Of a stretch of 64,000 nucleotides of DNA, positions 8,200 to 17,169 are shown piece after piece. Source of the DNA: Pseudomonadota bacterium (lineage in GTDB: Bacteria; Pseudomonadota; Alphaproteobacteria; Micropepsales; Micropepsaceae); contig JAFEEQ010000012.1 in assembly GCA_018241025.1 (NCBI GenBank), forward strand, positions 124,001-188,000, written 5' to 3'. Under the pieces are notes generated by a model. That model made no database searches and was not told the origin of the DNA. It saw only the letters and a list, made by a program, of their open reading frames with translations. How positions within the stretch are numbered: position 1 is the first letter of the stretch; each line of letters begins with the position of its first letter. The translations under genes and the position numbers were made by a program.

Positions 8200-8365
8200 G
8201 TAAATCCTTGTTTTCACTAGCCCCTTCGGGACGGCGGCATCTGTAAGCGAAAATCATGCCAAATGTGTCCCATGCGGGCCAATGGTTCAAGTTACTTTAT
8301 TGCGGTGCGGTAAATGCGCGATTCAGCCTGCGGGGCGCGGCGATTCCCGGCCGGAAGCGCAACCC
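8200..8365. other. Intergenic region upstream of kdsD
   Basis: This stretch separates the rnd stop from the kdsD start on the same strand. It must hold the promoter of the kdsD-lpt-rpoN operon. No convincing terminator or operator was recognised. Confidence 0.4.
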
Positions 8366-8977
8366 TTAGTGGGCGAAGATATCGACCTCGCCCCAACCTG
8401 CGAGATCGAGCTCGGCGCGGGACGGCAGGAAGTCGAAACAAGCCTTCGCCAGTTCGGTGCGATGCTCGCGCGCCAGCATGGTGTCGAGCACCACTTTCAG
8501 CTTGTGGAGATAGGCGACATCGTTGGCGGCATAGGCAAGCTGCTTGTCCGTCAGCGTCGGCGCGCCCCAATCGGAACTCTGCTGCTCCTTGGAGATTTCC
8601 ACGCCGAGCAGTTCCTTCACGATGTCCTTGAGACCGTGGCGGTCGGTGTAGGTGCGCACAAGCTTCGAGGCGATCTTGGTGCAGTAGATCGGCGCGGTCA
8701 CGACGCCCAGATAGCGGCGGAACATCGCCACGTCGAAGCGCGCGAAGTGGAACACCTTGAGCGTCGCCGGATCGGTGAGCATGGCTTTCAGGTTCGGCGC
8801 ATCGTAAGAACCGGGCGCGAATTGCACGGCGTGACAGACGCCGTCACCCGACGAGAGTTGCACCAGGCAGAGCCGGTCGCGAAACGGATTGAGGCCGAGG
8901 GTTTCGCTGTCGATCGCGACGACCGGACCGAGATTGAGGTCCGCCGGGAGATCGCCCTTATGTAGCAGGATTTTCAT
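8366..8977 (-). CDS. rnd: Ribonuclease D-type 3'-5' exonuclease (short form)
   Basis: A 203-residue DEDD-family exonuclease. The three exonuclease motifs are visible: AIDSETLGL (Asp and Glu), HFARFDVAMF (Asp) and YAANDVAYLH (Tyr and Asp), giving the DEDDy set that binds two metal ions. It lacks the C-terminal HRDC domains of Escherichia coli RNase D, as is usual for the short alphaproteobacterial type. The likely role is trimming of tRNA or other small RNA 3' ends. It overlaps the MFS gene by 20 bases. Confidence 0.88.
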   Translation of the reverse strand: MKILLHKGDLPADLNLGPVVAIDSETLGLNPFRDRLCLVQLSSGDGVCHAVQFAPGSYDAPNLKAMLTDPATLKVFHFARFDVAMFRRYLGVVTAPIYCTKIASKLVRTYTDRHGLKDIVKELLGVEISKEQQSSDWGAPTLTDKQLAYAANDVAYLHKLKVVLDTMLAREHRTELAKACFDFLPSRAELDLAGWGEVDIFAH

Positions 8978-10136
8978 CGCGACCGTAGAGACGCCAATAG
9001 AGAAGCGTCACACTTATGGTAAGAACCTCCGCGGTTAGCAAGGCATAACGCGCCCCGAGCCGGTCGGCGAGCGCTCCGATGCCGAACACCGCAATGGCGA
9101 AGAGGATGTTGCCGCCGAGCGAAATCAGCGAAGCCATTGTCGCCCGCTGGGCATCGCTGAAGGCGCGCTGCATCAGGCTGCCTTGCGCCACCATGGCCGG
9201 GCCGAAAAAGATCGAAGCCAGCGCGATGATCGCCGGGCTGGCGGTTGTCGCCAGCAGCACCGCGCCGCCGCCTGCGGCTATGCTGCCGAGATTGGCGCCG
9301 ATCAGGACGCGCAGCTCTCCCACGCGGCGGATCACCGGGCCGCCGATACGGAAGCCGAGCGAGCCCAGGCCATGCACCAGCACGCCGGCGGCGCCGAGTG
9401 CCCAGGCCGGCCAGAACAGCGCGAAGAAAACCGGATGGAACATGTGCTTGGCCTCACCGAGCGCGAATCCCAGCATCGAGGCCAGGCTGAGCTCGCGCAA
9501 TCGCACGTCGCGGCCGAAACCGGCGAGCGCTTCGCGCAGATGCGAGAAGATGTTGGCCGCGAAGGTGTCGGTGCGGGCCGGCTCGACCAGCATAAGGGCG
9601 AAGACGATGCCGAGAATCTGGGGCCCAAGCGAAAGCACGAACATCGCGCGCAACGGCAACCAGTTCAGCGCGACGATGGCGACCGCCGCCGAAACGGCGA
9701 GCGCGAGCTGGAACATCGAATTCAACTTGCCTTGCCAGTCGGGGTAGCTTTCCACAGCGCCATCGGCTTTCAGCGTGTCGTAGAGCAGCGCTTCGTTGTT
9801 GCCGCTGAACAACGCGAAGGCGAGACCCTCGAGCACCGCGCCGATGGCCAGCACTTCGAAGCCGGTGCCGATGGCGTAGCTTGCGACCGAGAGCACCGAG
9901 GCGATCTGGCCGAGGAGAAGTGTCCTGCGGCGGCCGATGCGGTCCGAGAACACTCCGGTCGGCACCTCTAACGCGGACGACGCGATCTTGGCGATGGAGA
10001 AGAGCAGCGTGCCGAGCGCCAGAGATCCGGTCACATGGGCGAAATAGACGACCATGACCGGCGCATAGACGCGAAAGTCGTTGCAGAAATTGAAGGCTCC
10101 GAGCAGACGGATATTGCGGCGTGCGGTGGGGCTCAT
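8958..10136 (-). CDS. MFS transporter
   Basis: A 392-residue multi-pass membrane protein of the major facilitator superfamily. The loop between helices 2 and 3 carries the diagnostic pattern PTGVFSDRIGRRRTLLLG. Hydrophobic stretches continue through the protein at spacing that suits about 12 helices. The substrate is unknown. It begins in an ATGA overlap with the acetyltransferase upstream and overlaps rnd downstream, so the three are probably one transcript. Confidence 0.88.
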   Translation of the reverse strand: MSPTARRNIRLLGAFNFCNDFRVYAPVMVVYFAHVTGSLALGTLLFSIAKIASSALEVPTGVFSDRIGRRRTLLLGQIASVLSVASYAIGTGFEVLAIGAVLEGLAFALFSGNNEALLYDTLKADGAVESYPDWQGKLNSMFQLALAVSAAVAIVALNWLPLRAMFVLSLGPQILGIVFALMLVEPARTDTFAANIFSHLREALAGFGRDVRLRELSLASMLGFALGEAKHMFHPVFFALFWPAWALGAAGVLVHGLGSLGFRIGGPVIRRVGELRVLIGANLGSIAAGGGAVLLATTASPAIIALASIFFGPAMVAQGSLMQRAFSDAQRATMASLISLGGNILFAIAVFGIGALADRLGARYALLTAEVLTISVTLLYWRLYGRDENPAT

Positions 10137-10570
10137 GCCCGTACCAAGACATATTTTTGGCGCGTGCCGCCTTCGGGTCCGCGCGGCAGGATTTCGTGGG
10201 CTTCGAACCCGAGACGTTCATAGAGGCGACGTGCGGGCCTGCCCTCCGGATTGTCCGCGCCGAAGGTTGCGAGAGAAATCGTGCAGGGTGGCGGACAGCG
10301 GGCCAGCACCGCCGCGACGAGCGCGCCGCCGACGCCCTGCTCGCGCGCGGTCGCCCGAACCGCGAGCCAGCGGATCCAGTGATCCGGCGCCGCGCCGCCG
10401 ACAAGAACGCCGCCCAGCACGGCACCGTCGCGAACACAGAACGCCGATCCCTCGGCGATCTTGTTTCGCAGCGTGATGTCGAAAGCGGGCATCGGCCCGA
10501 ACAGCGGCTCGACCTCGCGCACCAGCATGAGCCAGCTTGGGATGTCGGCCTCGGTCGCAAGCTCAACCAT
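10133..10570 (-). CDS. GNAT family N-acetyltransferase
   Basis: A 145-residue acetyltransferase starting MVELATEADIPSWL. The acetyl-CoA binding motif A is WLAVRATAREQGVGGALV, with the R/Q-x-x-G-x-G/A core. The segment ARRLYERLGFEAHEI is the typical motif B. The acceptor substrate cannot be predicted. The ATG at 10570 was taken as the start because the fold begins there. The gene overlaps the MFS gene by 4 bases. Confidence 0.85.
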   Translation of the reverse strand: MVELATEADIPSWLMLVREVEPLFGPMPAFDITLRNKIAEGSAFCVRDGAVLGGVLVGGAAPDHWIRWLAVRATAREQGVGGALVAAVLARCPPPCTISLATFGADNPEGRPARRLYERLGFEAHEILPRGPEGGTRQKYVLVRA

Positions 10571-10658
10571 GCGGTTGTCGTGAGCCGGACGCCGGGAAGC
10601 GTCAACCGCCGCCAAACCCATCCGAGACTTTTGGCGGCGACGCGTGGCGCAAAAGACG

Positions 10659-10943
10659 CTAGCGGTCCTCGCCGGTAACGGGCGTCCAGCTTGGCGGATC
10701 GGAAGCGGGGAAGCTTTCCGCCGACGTCTCGTCGATCAGGTCGGAGATACGCTTCTTCTTCGACCCGACAGGCTTGGCCTTGCGTTTCGTAGGGACTTTT
10801 CGCGCGGGCCGGGCGACGGCTTTCTTCTTTTTCTTGGCTTTGGATTTCGCTGCAGGCTTCTTCTTCGCCTTCTTTGATGCACGGGCGGACTTGGCCTTCT
10901 TCGCAATCTTCGACGGTTTGGTTTTGCGTTTCCTGGCAGCCAT
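10659..10943 (-). CDS. Small lysine/alanine-rich protein with C-terminal ESFPASDPPSW motif
   Basis: A 94-residue protein in two parts. Residues 1-65 are almost wholly Lys, Ala, Arg and Pro, in histone H1-like AKK/PAKK repeats that would bind nucleic acid non-specifically. The last 30 residues read RISDLIDETSAESFPASDPP followed by SWTP, a short motif I recall ending many otherwise unrelated small proteobacterial proteins, of unknown function. It is oriented away from the ZIP transporter. A nucleoid-associated role is plausible but is only inference from composition. Confidence 0.7.
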   Translation of the reverse strand: MAARKRKTKPSKIAKKAKSARASKKAKKKPAAKSKAKKKKKAVARPARKVPTKRKAKPVGSKKKRISDLIDETSAESFPASDPPSWTPVTGEDR

Positions 10944-11010
10944 GACGATCCCGGATGAGCGACAGCCGCGATGCTATGGTATGTGACGCCGGACAGACAA
11001 CGGCATCGAC

Positions 11011-11730
11011 ATGATTTCCCTCCTTCTCGCGCCGGCCGCCTTCGGCGCCACCATGCTCGGCGGCCTGGTGGCGTTGCGCCTCAAAGACCGGCTGCACCTC
11101 ATCCTCGGCTTCAGCGCCGGCGCGGTGGTGGGAGTCGCCTTCTTCGATCTCCTGCCGGAAGCGATCCATCTCGGTCAGGGGACGCCTGAGCGGACCATGC
11201 TCTTTGTTGCGGGCGGCTTCCTGTTCTACCTGCTGCTCGACCGCCTCGCTTTGCTGCACGCGGCGGGGCACGAGCATGACGGCCATGGCCATCCCGCGCC
11301 GCGCGGCGGCCTTGGGGCTTTGACGCTGGTGGCGCACAGCGTGTTCGACGGATTTGCCATCGGCTTCGGATTCCAGATTGCCGATGCCGTGGGCGTCGCA
11401 GTGGCGGTTGCGGTTCTGACCCATGACTTTTCCGACGGCATCAACACGATGACGGTCGTGCTGAAGAACGGCGGATCGCGACGCGAGGCATTCCGCTGGC
11501 TGCTCGCGGATTCGCTCGCGCCATCGCTCGGCATCGTCATCGCCACCATATTGCCACTGCCCGTGGAGCTGTTCGGCGCGGTGCTCGCGGTGTTCGCCGG
11601 CCTGTTCCTCTATCTCGGCGCAAGCGATCTCGTGCCGGAGAGCCACCACGCCCATCCGAAATTCCTCACGACGGCGACCACCGTCCTGGGTGCGGGGCTG
11701 GTCTACGCCGTCAGCGCGGCTTTGCACTGA
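11011..11730 (+). CDS. ZIP family metal transporter
   Basis: A 239-residue integral membrane protein with about eight hydrophobic segments. A histidine-rich cytoplasmic loop (HAAGHEHDGHGHP) lies between helices 3 and 4. The conserved pore motif of helix 4 is LVAHSVFDGFAIGFGF, and helix 5 has LTHDFSDGINT, where His, Asp and Asn sit at the metal-binding positions. ZIP proteins move zinc, iron or other divalent cations into the cytoplasm. The metal is not certain. Its last 20 bases overlap the convergent LigD polymerase gene. Confidence 0.87.
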   Translation: MISLLLAPAAFGATMLGGLVALRLKDRLHLILGFSAGAVVGVAFFDLLPEAIHLGQGTPERTMLFVAGGFLFYLLLDRLALLHAAGHEHDGHGHPAPRGGLGALTLVAHSVFDGFAIGFGFQIADAVGVAVAVAVLTHDFSDGINTMTVVLKNGGSRREAFRWLLADSLAPSLGIVIATILPLPVELFGAVLAVFAGLFLYLGASDLVPESHHAHPKFLTTATTVLGAGLVYAVSAALH

Positions 11731-12601
11731 GCGTCGTCAAGGCCTTGGCGCTGCGGGCGAGACCGGCCCATGGGTCCGCGCGTTCCAGACGCTTTGCGAT
11801 CGTGTGGATCGTGAACGCACGCGGATCGAAACCATCGCGCAACTCACTCCAGGAAAGCGGAACGGCGATCGGGCAACCGGGACGCGCCCGCGGACTCCAG
11901 GGCGCAACGGCAGTCGCCGTGCGGTCGTTGCGCAGATAGTCGATGAAGACGCGGTTGTTGCGGGCCGCCTTCGATAGCGTCGCCGTATAGCGATCCGGCT
12001 GGGCGGCAGCGGCGTCCTCGGCAATCGTCCTGGCAAACGCCTTTGCATCGGACCAGCGCGAACCCGGACGAATGGCGATCACGACGTGCAGGCCTTTGCC
12101 GCCCGTGGTCTTTACGTAGGGCGTGAATCCGAGCCGCTGCAAACGCTTCCGGATGCCGCGCGCGGCCTCGATCACCCGCGCGAAGGGAAGGCCGGGCGCC
12201 GGATCGAGATCGAAGATGATACGCTCCGGGCTCTCGGGATCGCCCTTGCGCGAACCCCAGGGATGGATTTCGAGCACTGCCTGCTGTCCCAGCGCGACCA
12301 GCGCCTTGGCATTTGCAAGACCGAAATAGGGCTTCGCCTCGCCCTTCACCTTGATCGAGAGGATTGGCGCCGCGAGTCCGGCCAGCGGGTGGCGCTGAAA
12401 GAAAGTCTGCCCGCCGATTCCGTCGGGGGCACGCAGGACCGATATCGGCCGGCCGGCGATATGCGGAAGGATCCGCGGCGCGGCCGCGGCGAGATAACTT
12501 GCGAGCATCTCCTTGGTCACGGCCCCGCCTGCAGGCGATTTCGGCCACAGCACCTTGTCCGGGTGCGTGATCGCGATGCCCAGGACTTTGACCGCGGTCA
12601 T
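11711..12601 (-). CDS. LigD-type DNA repair polymerase (Pol domain as separate protein)
   Basis: A 296-residue protein starting MTAVKVLGIAITHPDKVLWP, the usual beginning of the archaeo-eukaryotic primase-like polymerase domain of LigD. The catalytic carboxylates lie in IIFDLDPAPGLPF, with FTPYVKTTGGKGLHVV and IDYLRNDRTATAVAPWSPRA also conserved. In non-homologous end joining this module fills gaps and adds ribonucleotides. The start overlaps the stop of the phosphoesterase-domain gene by 4 bases. No ATP-dependent ligase domain is encoded in either gene, and no Ku gene is in the window. Confidence 0.9.
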   Translation of the reverse strand: MTAVKVLGIAITHPDKVLWPKSPAGGAVTKEMLASYLAAAAPRILPHIAGRPISVLRAPDGIGGQTFFQRHPLAGLAAPILSIKVKGEAKPYFGLANAKALVALGQQAVLEIHPWGSRKGDPESPERIIFDLDPAPGLPFARVIEAARGIRKRLQRLGFTPYVKTTGGKGLHVVIAIRPGSRWSDAKAFARTIAEDAAAAQPDRYTATLSKAARNNRVFIDYLRNDRTATAVAPWSPRARPGCPIAVPLSWSELRDGFDPRAFTIHTIAKRLERADPWAGLARSAKALTTLSAKPR

Positions 12602-13197
12602 TGCGCGGCCTTCTTCTTTTTCGGGCGTTTGGCGCCTGCGATCTGATCCAGGGTCCGGCCCGATTTGACCGAGGTCACGGCGCGCGCCAGGGCATCGCCG
12701 GCCACGCCCCGGCGCGCGGCGTCGTCGACCTCCTTGATCAGCAGCCAATTGTGATGGCGCTCGCCGCGGTCACGCATCCGGATCAGCGCCCAGCCACCTG
12801 TCATCCGCTTGCCTTTGAGGACGAATTTCAGATGTCCGGCCGCGAGATCGGCCCGCGGATCGTCACCCTGCGGTGTCCAGCTCCCGCGGTCCCAGAGCTG
12901 GACCGTGCCACCGCCATACTGACCCTTGGGGATCGTGCCCTCGAACGTTCCGTAGGCAACCGGATGATCCTCAACCTCGACCGCCAAACGCTTCACCGCG
13001 GGATCGAGCGATGGTGTCTTGGTGACCGCCCAGGATTTGTAGACCCCGTCGAGTTCCAACCTGAGGTCATAGTGCAGCCGGGTGGCGTCATGGCGCTGAA
13101 CGACAAAGCGATGCGCTTTGCGGCGACCGACCACGCCGCGCGGTTCGCCGGTGACCTTGAAATCGCGCTTGGCGCGATATGTACGAAGACCGCTCAT
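12598..13197 (-). CDS. LigD-type 3'-phosphoesterase domain protein
   Basis: A 199-residue protein with the LigD phosphoesterase fold. The motif FVVQRHDATRLHYDLRLELDG carries the active-site histidines and the Asp/Arg residues, and DHPVAYGTFEGTIPKGQYGG is the second conserved block. In LigD this module removes 3'-ribonucleotides and 3'-phosphates before joining. The C-terminal tail is a lysine-rich linker like the one that joins PE to the next domain in full LigD. Here the chain stops and the polymerase module starts in a new frame. Confidence 0.92.
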   Translation of the reverse strand: MSGLRTYRAKRDFKVTGEPRGVVGRRKAHRFVVQRHDATRLHYDLRLELDGVYKSWAVTKTPSLDPAVKRLAVEVEDHPVAYGTFEGTIPKGQYGGGTVQLWDRGSWTPQGDDPRADLAAGHLKFVLKGKRMTGGWALIRMRDRGERHHNWLLIKEVDDAARRGVAGDALARAVTSVKSGRTLDQIAGAKRPKKKKAAQ

Positions 13198-13236
13198 GGA
13201 CAGACAACTTCCGGCCGAGACCGCAGTTCCGGAAGA

Positions 13237-14436
13237 TTAAGCCCGATCGGACACCGGCGCCAATTCGCGATACGGTAGCTCGAGCGTAAATATCGTTCCC
13301 CTCGGTGAATTCGGCGACGCCAGCATTGTGCCGTCGTGCATCTTGAGAACCTGACGCGCGATCGGCAAACCCAGACCTGAACCGATAAGACGTATCGCCG
13401 CGAACGAATCGGACAGCATGGCAGCGAGCTCATCCGGCAGACCCACCCCGCTATCCGAGATCGCAATCTGCAGAGTTTCACCGGACCGCCTCGCCTTGAG
13501 AACGACCTCCCGCACCGGCTCACCCGCCGTCGCCTCCGCGGCATTCTCGAGCAAACAGACGAGGAGTTGCAGGATCTGAACGCGGTCTGCGGCAATCGTT
13601 CCCAGATCGTCCGCGACATCGAGCACGAAATTGGCTTTGGCTGCGTCGAATGACGAGCGCGAAAGCTTTGCCGCCGCACCGATCATCGCGGCAACGTTCT
13701 CTTGTCTATGCACCGTTGTGTCGGCCGACATCAGGCGGCGCAGGCCTTTGACGATCTCGCCGGCCCGGTCGATCTGGGTTCCGATCTTCATCAATACCTC
13801 CTCGACCCGTGCGTCATCAGCGACAGGCCAACTCCGCCGCAGAGCGCTCAGATAGTTTCGAGCGGCCGTGAGTGGCTGAGAGACATCGTGGGCGAGCGCC
13901 GACGCCATCAGCGAGATCGTATTCAGACGCGACATCTCCTCGAGACCCTGGCGCAAGCCATCGAGCTGGGCGAGCTCTTCATTGGCCGTGCGCAGCCGTT
14001 GGATGATGTGGTCCTGTTCCCGCGCCAGACGCACTTGCGCGCGCTCCGATTGCGGGTCGAGAACCGCCAGCGTAACATCGTGAACGCGGTGAATCACCCA
14101 GCGTACATGGCCGCCATCGTCGACGACCGGAACGTTCAGGGCGTTCCAGTGCCGCTCCTCGACGATCCCGTCGACCACGGCGTCGTGGCGAAACACTGCC
14201 ATCGCGTCGGGCCGCTTCGTGGCAAATGCGCGTTCAAGCGACGCACGCAGCGCTTCGCGCACGCCGTCATCCGCATAAAGGCCGGATATGTCGATGCCGA
14301 GCAAGCGCTCCCGCGATCGATGAGTCGCACGGCAATAATTGTCGGACGCGGCCACGATCCGCGAACGCGCGTCGAATACCACATACAAACCGGAGGACTT
14401 CTCGAAGAGAAGCCGATAGTCGATATCCGGCTCCAT
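13237..14436 (-). CDS. PAS-domain sensor histidine kinase (FixL-like kinase core)
   Basis: A 399-residue cytoplasmic kinase starting MEPDIDYRLLFEKSSGLYVV. Residues 5-130 form a PAS sensor, followed by a coiled helix. The dimerisation/phosphotransfer domain has ALAHDVSQPLTAARNYLSAL, with the phospho-accepting His in a H-D-V-x-QPL context like FixL. The ATPase domain shows the N box LLENAAEA, the G1 motif SDSGVG and the G2 motif GSGLGLPIA. No haem-ligand signature is seen in its PAS. There is no adjacent response regulator, so the partner must be encoded elsewhere. Confidence 0.88.
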   Translation of the reverse strand: MEPDIDYRLLFEKSSGLYVVFDARSRIVAASDNYCRATHRSRERLLGIDISGLYADDGVREALRASLERAFATKRPDAMAVFRHDAVVDGIVEERHWNALNVPVVDDGGHVRWVIHRVHDVTLAVLDPQSERAQVRLAREQDHIIQRLRTANEELAQLDGLRQGLEEMSRLNTISLMASALAHDVSQPLTAARNYLSALRRSWPVADDARVEEVLMKIGTQIDRAGEIVKGLRRLMSADTTVHRQENVAAMIGAAAKLSRSSFDAAKANFVLDVADDLGTIAADRVQILQLLVCLLENAAEATAGEPVREVVLKARRSGETLQIAISDSGVGLPDELAAMLSDSFAAIRLIGSGLGLPIARQVLKMHDGTMLASPNSPRGTIFTLELPYRELAPVSDRA

Positions 14437-14957
14437 ACCCAAAATATCCGTCTACACCTTCTGCCCACTGACGCATGGCGCGCACAGCCGCGCGATACGT
14501 AAATCTGCGTATATCGTCACCTCCGCGGCAGACAAAGCGCCCAGGGCAGGCACGGCACGATCCGGGACCGGCCGCCGGACCTGGCGCGGCCCCAAGCGGA
14601 ATGCAATCCGCCACAGCCGGCGAGCGGCCACCGCCTCGATACGGATGACAGATAAACCGTACACTGAGCATACCGCGATGCGATGCGGCTCACGTCACCA
14701 CATCGGCATACGTAGAAGATACGTAGTCGCAGAAGTCCGGCGCTTCTTATGTGGCGGACTCTCATCTAATGCCCGTTTTTATTGGCCTATTCTATTTTCT
14801 CAAAGTGAGTTCGCCAGCCGTCGCGCACGCACGACACGAACATCGCAAAAAGTCGAATATCATTTAACTGCAAATTGACGGGCAGGCCTCTAGCTCTCGC
14901 ACGCGCATCCATTTGCGACGCAAAAGGTGCGCGAGAGGTGTCCTGACCGGAGTCGTC
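14437..14957. promoter_or_regulatory. Promoter region of the chemotaxis operon with TACGTA repeats
   Basis: This 521-base gap separates the divergent kinase and chemoreceptor. It holds two direct copies of ATACGTAG at 14708-14715 and 14719-14726, exactly 11 bases apart. A further inverted pair, ATACG and CGTAT, lies near 14499-14516. An AT-rich block runs over about 14755-14875 and contains TTAA-N7-TTGA at 14864-14878, one mismatch from the CtrA site TTAA-N7-TTAA. One helical turn between ATACGTAG copies suggests sites for a FixJ/NarL-type regulator. All of this is pattern-based. Confidence 0.45.
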
Positions 14958-16850
14958 ATGTCCATTCTATCTGTATTCCAAAACCTGTCCGTTCGCGCGA
15001 AGGTGATCAGCGCATTCGCGCTGGTACTCGCAACAACCGTTTCGCTCGGTCTCTTTGCCAGCCTTAGGCTCGCAGAACTCAATCAGCATGCCGAAATGGT
15101 CAAGACCGTCTATCTGCCGACAGTCGAACTTCTTGGCGAACTGAAGGCAGCTGTCACGCGCTATAGATTGCGTCAAAGCAATCTGATGTTCTATTCGGTC
15201 GAGACGGACCGCCAGAAGGTTCGCGACGATCTCGCCCATACTGCAGCCAAGGTCCAGACCCAATTCGACAGATACGTCCCGCTGGTCAATCTCCCCGGCG
15301 AACGCGAACTTGCGAACGACATCAGACGAGAATGGGACAGTTATCTTTCTCAGGGTCACGAGTTTGATGCCATCATTCGAGACAAGGGTCAGGCCGCAGC
15401 CATTGCGTATTTCATGAGCGGAATGATCGCGACGTCGGACAAGTTGCGCGATCTCATCGAGAAGGACATCGTCCTCAACAACGCTGCGGCAGTTGCCCAG
15501 ACCCAGGCCGGAAGCGACGCCTACTCCTCTGCCCGCATCTGGATTCTCGCGGCCCTCGCCCTGGCCGCAACGCTTTGCGCAGCCATCGGCTTCGCTCTGA
15601 TCCGTGCGGTTTCCAGCCCCCTCAAGAAGATGACGGACGTTATGGGCAGACTTGCCGCCGGTGATCTTTCCATCACAGTGCCGGCGGCGGATCGCAAGGA
15701 TGAGATCGGACTTCTTGCGGCTGCCATGGCGGCATTCAAGGACCAGCTCGCAGCAGCGGATCGCTCCAAGGCTGAGCAGACCGAGGTCATCGTCGGGAGC
15801 GTCGGTACCGGACTAACGGCTCTTGCAAAAGGCGACCTGACCCATCGTGTCAGTGCCGATCTCACCGGACCGTTCGCAAAGTTGAAGGAGGACTTCAACG
15901 GTGCTCTCGGACGGCTGCAGGACACGATGCACACCGTCCTCTCCTCGACCTCGGGCATCTCGACCGGCGCTGGCGAGATCAGCCAGGCGGCAGAGGACCT
16001 CTCCAAGCGCACCGAGCAGCAGGCGGCAAGCCTCGAGGAAACCGCCGCAGCGCTTGAAGAGATCACCGCGACCGTCAAGAAGACGGCGCACAATGCGAAG
16101 GAAGCCAGCACTATCGTCACCAACGCCAAATCGGCCGCGGAAGACGGCGGTCGCGTGGTCGAAACCGCGATCCAGGCGATGGGCCAGATCGCGCAATCGT
16201 CCAAGCAGATCACCGACATCATCGGCGTGATCGACGAGATCGCCTTCCAGACCAACCTTCTGGCGCTCAATGCGGGCGTCGAGGCGGCGCGCGCCGGCGA
16301 TGCCGGCAAGGGCTTCGCGGTGGTCGCAAGCGAGGTTCGGGCGCTGGCACAGCGTTCCTCGGAAGCGGCACGCGAGATCAAGACCCTGATCAAGACATCG
16401 GGCGAACAGGTCGATTCCGGCGTCAAGCTCGTCGGCGAGAGCGGTACCGCGCTCAAGCGCATCGTCGATCAGGTCGTCGCGATCAATTTGCTTGTTACCG
16501 AAATGGCGCAGGCGGCACAGCAGCAGTCCACCGGTATCGAGGAGGTCAACACCGCCGTCAGCCAGATGGACCAGGTCACACAGCAGAACGCCGCGATGGT
16601 CGAGCAGTCGACTGCCGCGTCGCGCAACCTGGCGACCGAGACTTCCGAACTGTCCCGTCTCGTTTCCTTCTTCAATGTCGGCGCCGAGCACGCGCCGTCG
16701 CACAGAACGGCCGCCCCGCCTTCCCCCTCCGCGGGGCATGCCGTCGCCCGCGCCGTCCCCAGATCAGCCCGCCCGGTGGCCTCTGCGGGACGGCGTGCGG
16801 CAACGGCGATGAAGCCGACCGTGCAGGAAGACGAATGGGAAGAGTTCTGA
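14958..16850 (+). CDS. mcpA: Methyl-accepting chemotaxis protein
   Basis: A 630-residue transmembrane receptor. TM1 is near residues 12-35, followed by a periplasmic four-helix bundle. TM2 ([20 protein letters not shown]) lies near residues 195-215. A HAMP domain starts [20 protein letters not shown], a second HAMP-like segment surrounds [20 protein letters not shown], and the signalling tip is [20 protein letters not shown]. The chain ends EWEEF, a tethering pentapeptide like the NWETF that recruits CheR and CheB in enterobacterial receptors. The start at 14958 has GGAG seven bases upstream. It leads the chemotaxis operon; the ligand is unknown. The symbol follows the Caulobacter order. Confidence 0.93.
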   Translation: MSILSVFQNLSVRAKVISAFALVLATTVSLGLFASLRLAELNQHAEMVKTVYLPTVELLGELKAAVTRYRLRQSNLMFYSVETDRQKVRDDLAHTAAKVQTQFDRYVPLVNLPGERELANDIRREWDSYLSQGHEFDAIIRDKGQAAAIAYFMSGMIATSDKLRDLIEKDIVLNNAAAVAQTQAGSDAYSSARIWILAALALAATLCAAIGFALIRAVSSPLKKMTDVMGRLAAGDLSITVPAADRKDEIGLLAAAMAAFKDQLAAADRSKAEQTEVIVGSVGTGLTALAKGDLTHRVSADLTGPFAKLKEDFNGALGRLQDTMHTVLSSTSGISTGAGEISQAAEDLSKRTEQQAASLEETAAALEEITATVKKTAHNAKEASTIVTNAKSAAEDGGRVVETAIQAMGQIAQSSKQITDIIGVIDEIAFQTNLLALNAGVEAARAGDAGKGFAVVASEVRALAQRSSEAAREIKTLIKTSGEQVDSGVKLVGESGTALKRIVDQVVAINLLVTEMAQAAQQQSTGIEEVNTAVSQMDQVTQQNAAMVEQSTAASRNLATETSELSRLVSFFNVGAEHAPSHRTAAPPSPSAGHAVARAVPRSARPVASAGRRAATAMKPTVQEDEWEEF

Positions 16851-16866
16851 GACGGCGGAGCATTCC

Positions 16867-17166
16867 ATGCCTGACACCATCTCCGCCGCGGCGCCGGTCT
16901 TCACCCTGCCGGCCGTTCTCGACCTGACCCAGGCCGCCGCTCTGAAGCAGGAGCTTCAGGCGGCGCTGGCGGCAGCCGAGGGTCTGACGCTCGACGCCGC
17001 CGGCGTAGCGCGCGTGACGTCGCCCTGCCTCCAGGTGCTGTGCGCGGGAATCCGCGCCTTTGCCGAGACGGGCGGACCGCCGCTTCGCATCAGGAACGCT
17101 TCGGACGCATTCACTTCGGCGGTCGCCGCGCTGGCGCTCGAACCGCTTCTTCAAGAGGAAGGATAA
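16867..17166 (+). CDS. STAS-domain protein of the chemotaxis operon (CheX position)
   Basis: A 99-residue single STAS domain (FTLPAVLDLTQAAALKQELQ, then LTLDAAGVARVTSPCLQVL). The fold is that of anti-sigma factor antagonists. The usual phosphorylatable serine position sits in a VTSPCLQ context. It occupies the place of cheX between mcpA and cheY in the Caulobacter cluster as I recall it, and is not related to the CheX phosphatase of spirochaetes. Its role in chemotaxis is not established. Spacing is 16 bases to the receptor gene and 3 to cheY. Confidence 0.82.
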   Translation: MPDTISAAAPVFTLPAVLDLTQAAALKQELQAALAAAEGLTLDAAGVARVTSPCLQVLCAGIRAFAETGGPPLRIRNASDAFTSAVAALALEPLLQEEG

Positions 17167-17169
17167 ACT

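Noticed and set aside
9454..11727. A 757-codon minus-strand frame over the MFS, acetyltransferase and ZIP genes
   Set aside because: It runs out of frame through recognised genes on both strands and has no family pattern.
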